Below the pieces are notes generated by a model. The model had not been told where the DNA came from and searched no databases. It saw only the letters and a program-made list of their open reading frames with translations. DNA of 64,000 bases from Bacteroidaceae bacterium. GTDB lineage: Bacteria > Bacteroidota > Bacteroidia > Bacteroidales > Bacteroidaceae. The position numbers and the translations under genes were made by a program. This document shows, piece by piece, positions 63,695 to 64,000 of this stretch. Numbering within the stretch: the stretch's first letter is position 1; each line of letters begins with the position of its first letter. The stretch spans positions 248,001 to 312,000 of the forward strand of contig JAFZSA010000034.1 of the NCBI GenBank assembly GCA_017619585.1, given 5' to 3'.

Positions 63695-64000
63695 ATGGAA
63701 GGAATAGCTTCTTTACTGGGTGTCTTGCTGATTTCAATAATCATGATTGGCATAAAGATCAAATTCAACTCATACATTTTCGGAGAAGGTGGAGTGTTTG
63801 GCCCTGAGGATCATTCGCTCAGCCATGAAATTAAAAACTTAGTCAAGCTCCATGACCAAGGACTCATAGATCCCGAGAAGTACGAGGACATGAAGGCAGA
63901 GCTGCTTCGCAAATACAATGGGGCTGACAACGAAATTACAAAGCTGGAAAAACTGCAAAGTAAAGGCATAATTACCCCTGAAGAGTTTGAAGAGATAAGG
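63695..64000 (+). CDS. SHOCT-like small membrane protein (mirror, cut by window edge)
   Basis: Mirror of 17752-18078. The first 102 codons are present; the last six and the stop would lie beyond the window if the palindrome continues. Confidence 0.7.
   Translation, partial: MEGIASLLGVLLISIIMIGIKIKFNSYIFGEGGVFGPEDHSLSHEIKNLVKLHDQGLIDPEKYEDMKAELLRKYNGADNEITKLEKLQSKGIITPEEFEEIR

Larger units (their letters stand above)
40887..64000 (-). repeat. Right arm of the giant inverted repeat
   Basis: Reverse complement of 17773-40886, still continuing at the window end. Features from here on are mirror copies; no base difference from the left arm was seen. Confidence 0.97.

Noticed and set aside
17773..64000. 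Composite transposon or phage with inverted ends
   Set aside because: No transposase, integrase or phage structural gene is visible, and the arms meet at an axis without any unique cargo between them.

Overview
The window comes from a Bacteroidota genome, most likely Bacteroidales and probably a Prevotella-type organism (inference). The signs are a SusC/SusD pair, BspA-like leucine-rich repeats, HU-like plus 'smalltalk' small genes, GH13 and DUF1080 secreted enzymes, recurrent C-terminal tails ending in NGKKV-like sequence, and promoters with the Bacteroidota -7 box TAnnTTTG. No tRNA, rRNA, CRISPR array, transposase or phage gene was recognised.

The dominant structure is a giant, apparently perfect inverted repeat with no spacer. 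The axis lies between 40886 and 40887. Every position x from 17773 to 40886 reappears reverse-complemented at 81773-x, up to the window end at 64000, so each arm is at least 23,114 bp. All open reading frames, in all frames and also between genes, are identical in the two arms, so only about 40.9 kb of the window is unique. A perfect, spacerless 46-kb palindrome is not expected to be stable in a bacterial cell. A fold-back assembly or library artefact at the AT-rich centre is the leading explanation; a replicated hairpin telomere or a recent inverted duplication is the biological alternative.

Left unique part (1-17772). First comes the N-terminus of topB, then the end of a surface polysaccharide cluster (a GT-B transferase, a hexapeptide acyltransferase and two GT2 transferases). 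Next is cysK, then a tight eight-gene operon on the minus strand (17329 to 5527): a PstS-like binding protein, SusC, SusD, two secreted tandem-OsmC proteins, a secreted C_GCAxxG_C_C protein, a Met/His-rich YtkA/FixH-like lipoprotein and a TonB receptor with features of the OprC/NosA copper group. cysK and this operon share a nearly identical upstream and leader block of about 200 bp with an ATACCA-N6-TGGTAT dyad, so they are probably co-regulated, perhaps by sulfur, thiol or metal status.

Arm part (17773-40886). A SHOCT-type membrane protein diverges from tcdA. A second metal module follows (HYC_CC_PP-like protein, TonB receptor, HMA protein). A sulfur amino-acid cluster comes next (PatB/MalY-like lyase, trans-sulfuration PLP enzyme, LuxR-type regulator, metY and a divergent Lrp/AsnC regulator). 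Then come secreted proteins (lipoprotein, leucine-rich-repeat protein, alpha-amylase, tandem DUF1080 protein, S37-type peptidase). The last segment holds a HipBST-like tripartite toxin module with three operators exactly 61 bp apart, a histidine phosphatase, a membrane-anchored ARMT1-like DUF89 protein, two smalltalk paralogues and an HU-like protein whose upstream region contains the axis. The right arm repeats this in reverse.

Heptanucleotide tandem repeats (STRR-like arrays) fill most intergenic gaps and also occur in frame inside several genes. Regulatory sites and repeats described between 17773 and 40886 recur on the opposite strand at 81773 minus their coordinate and are not all listed twice.
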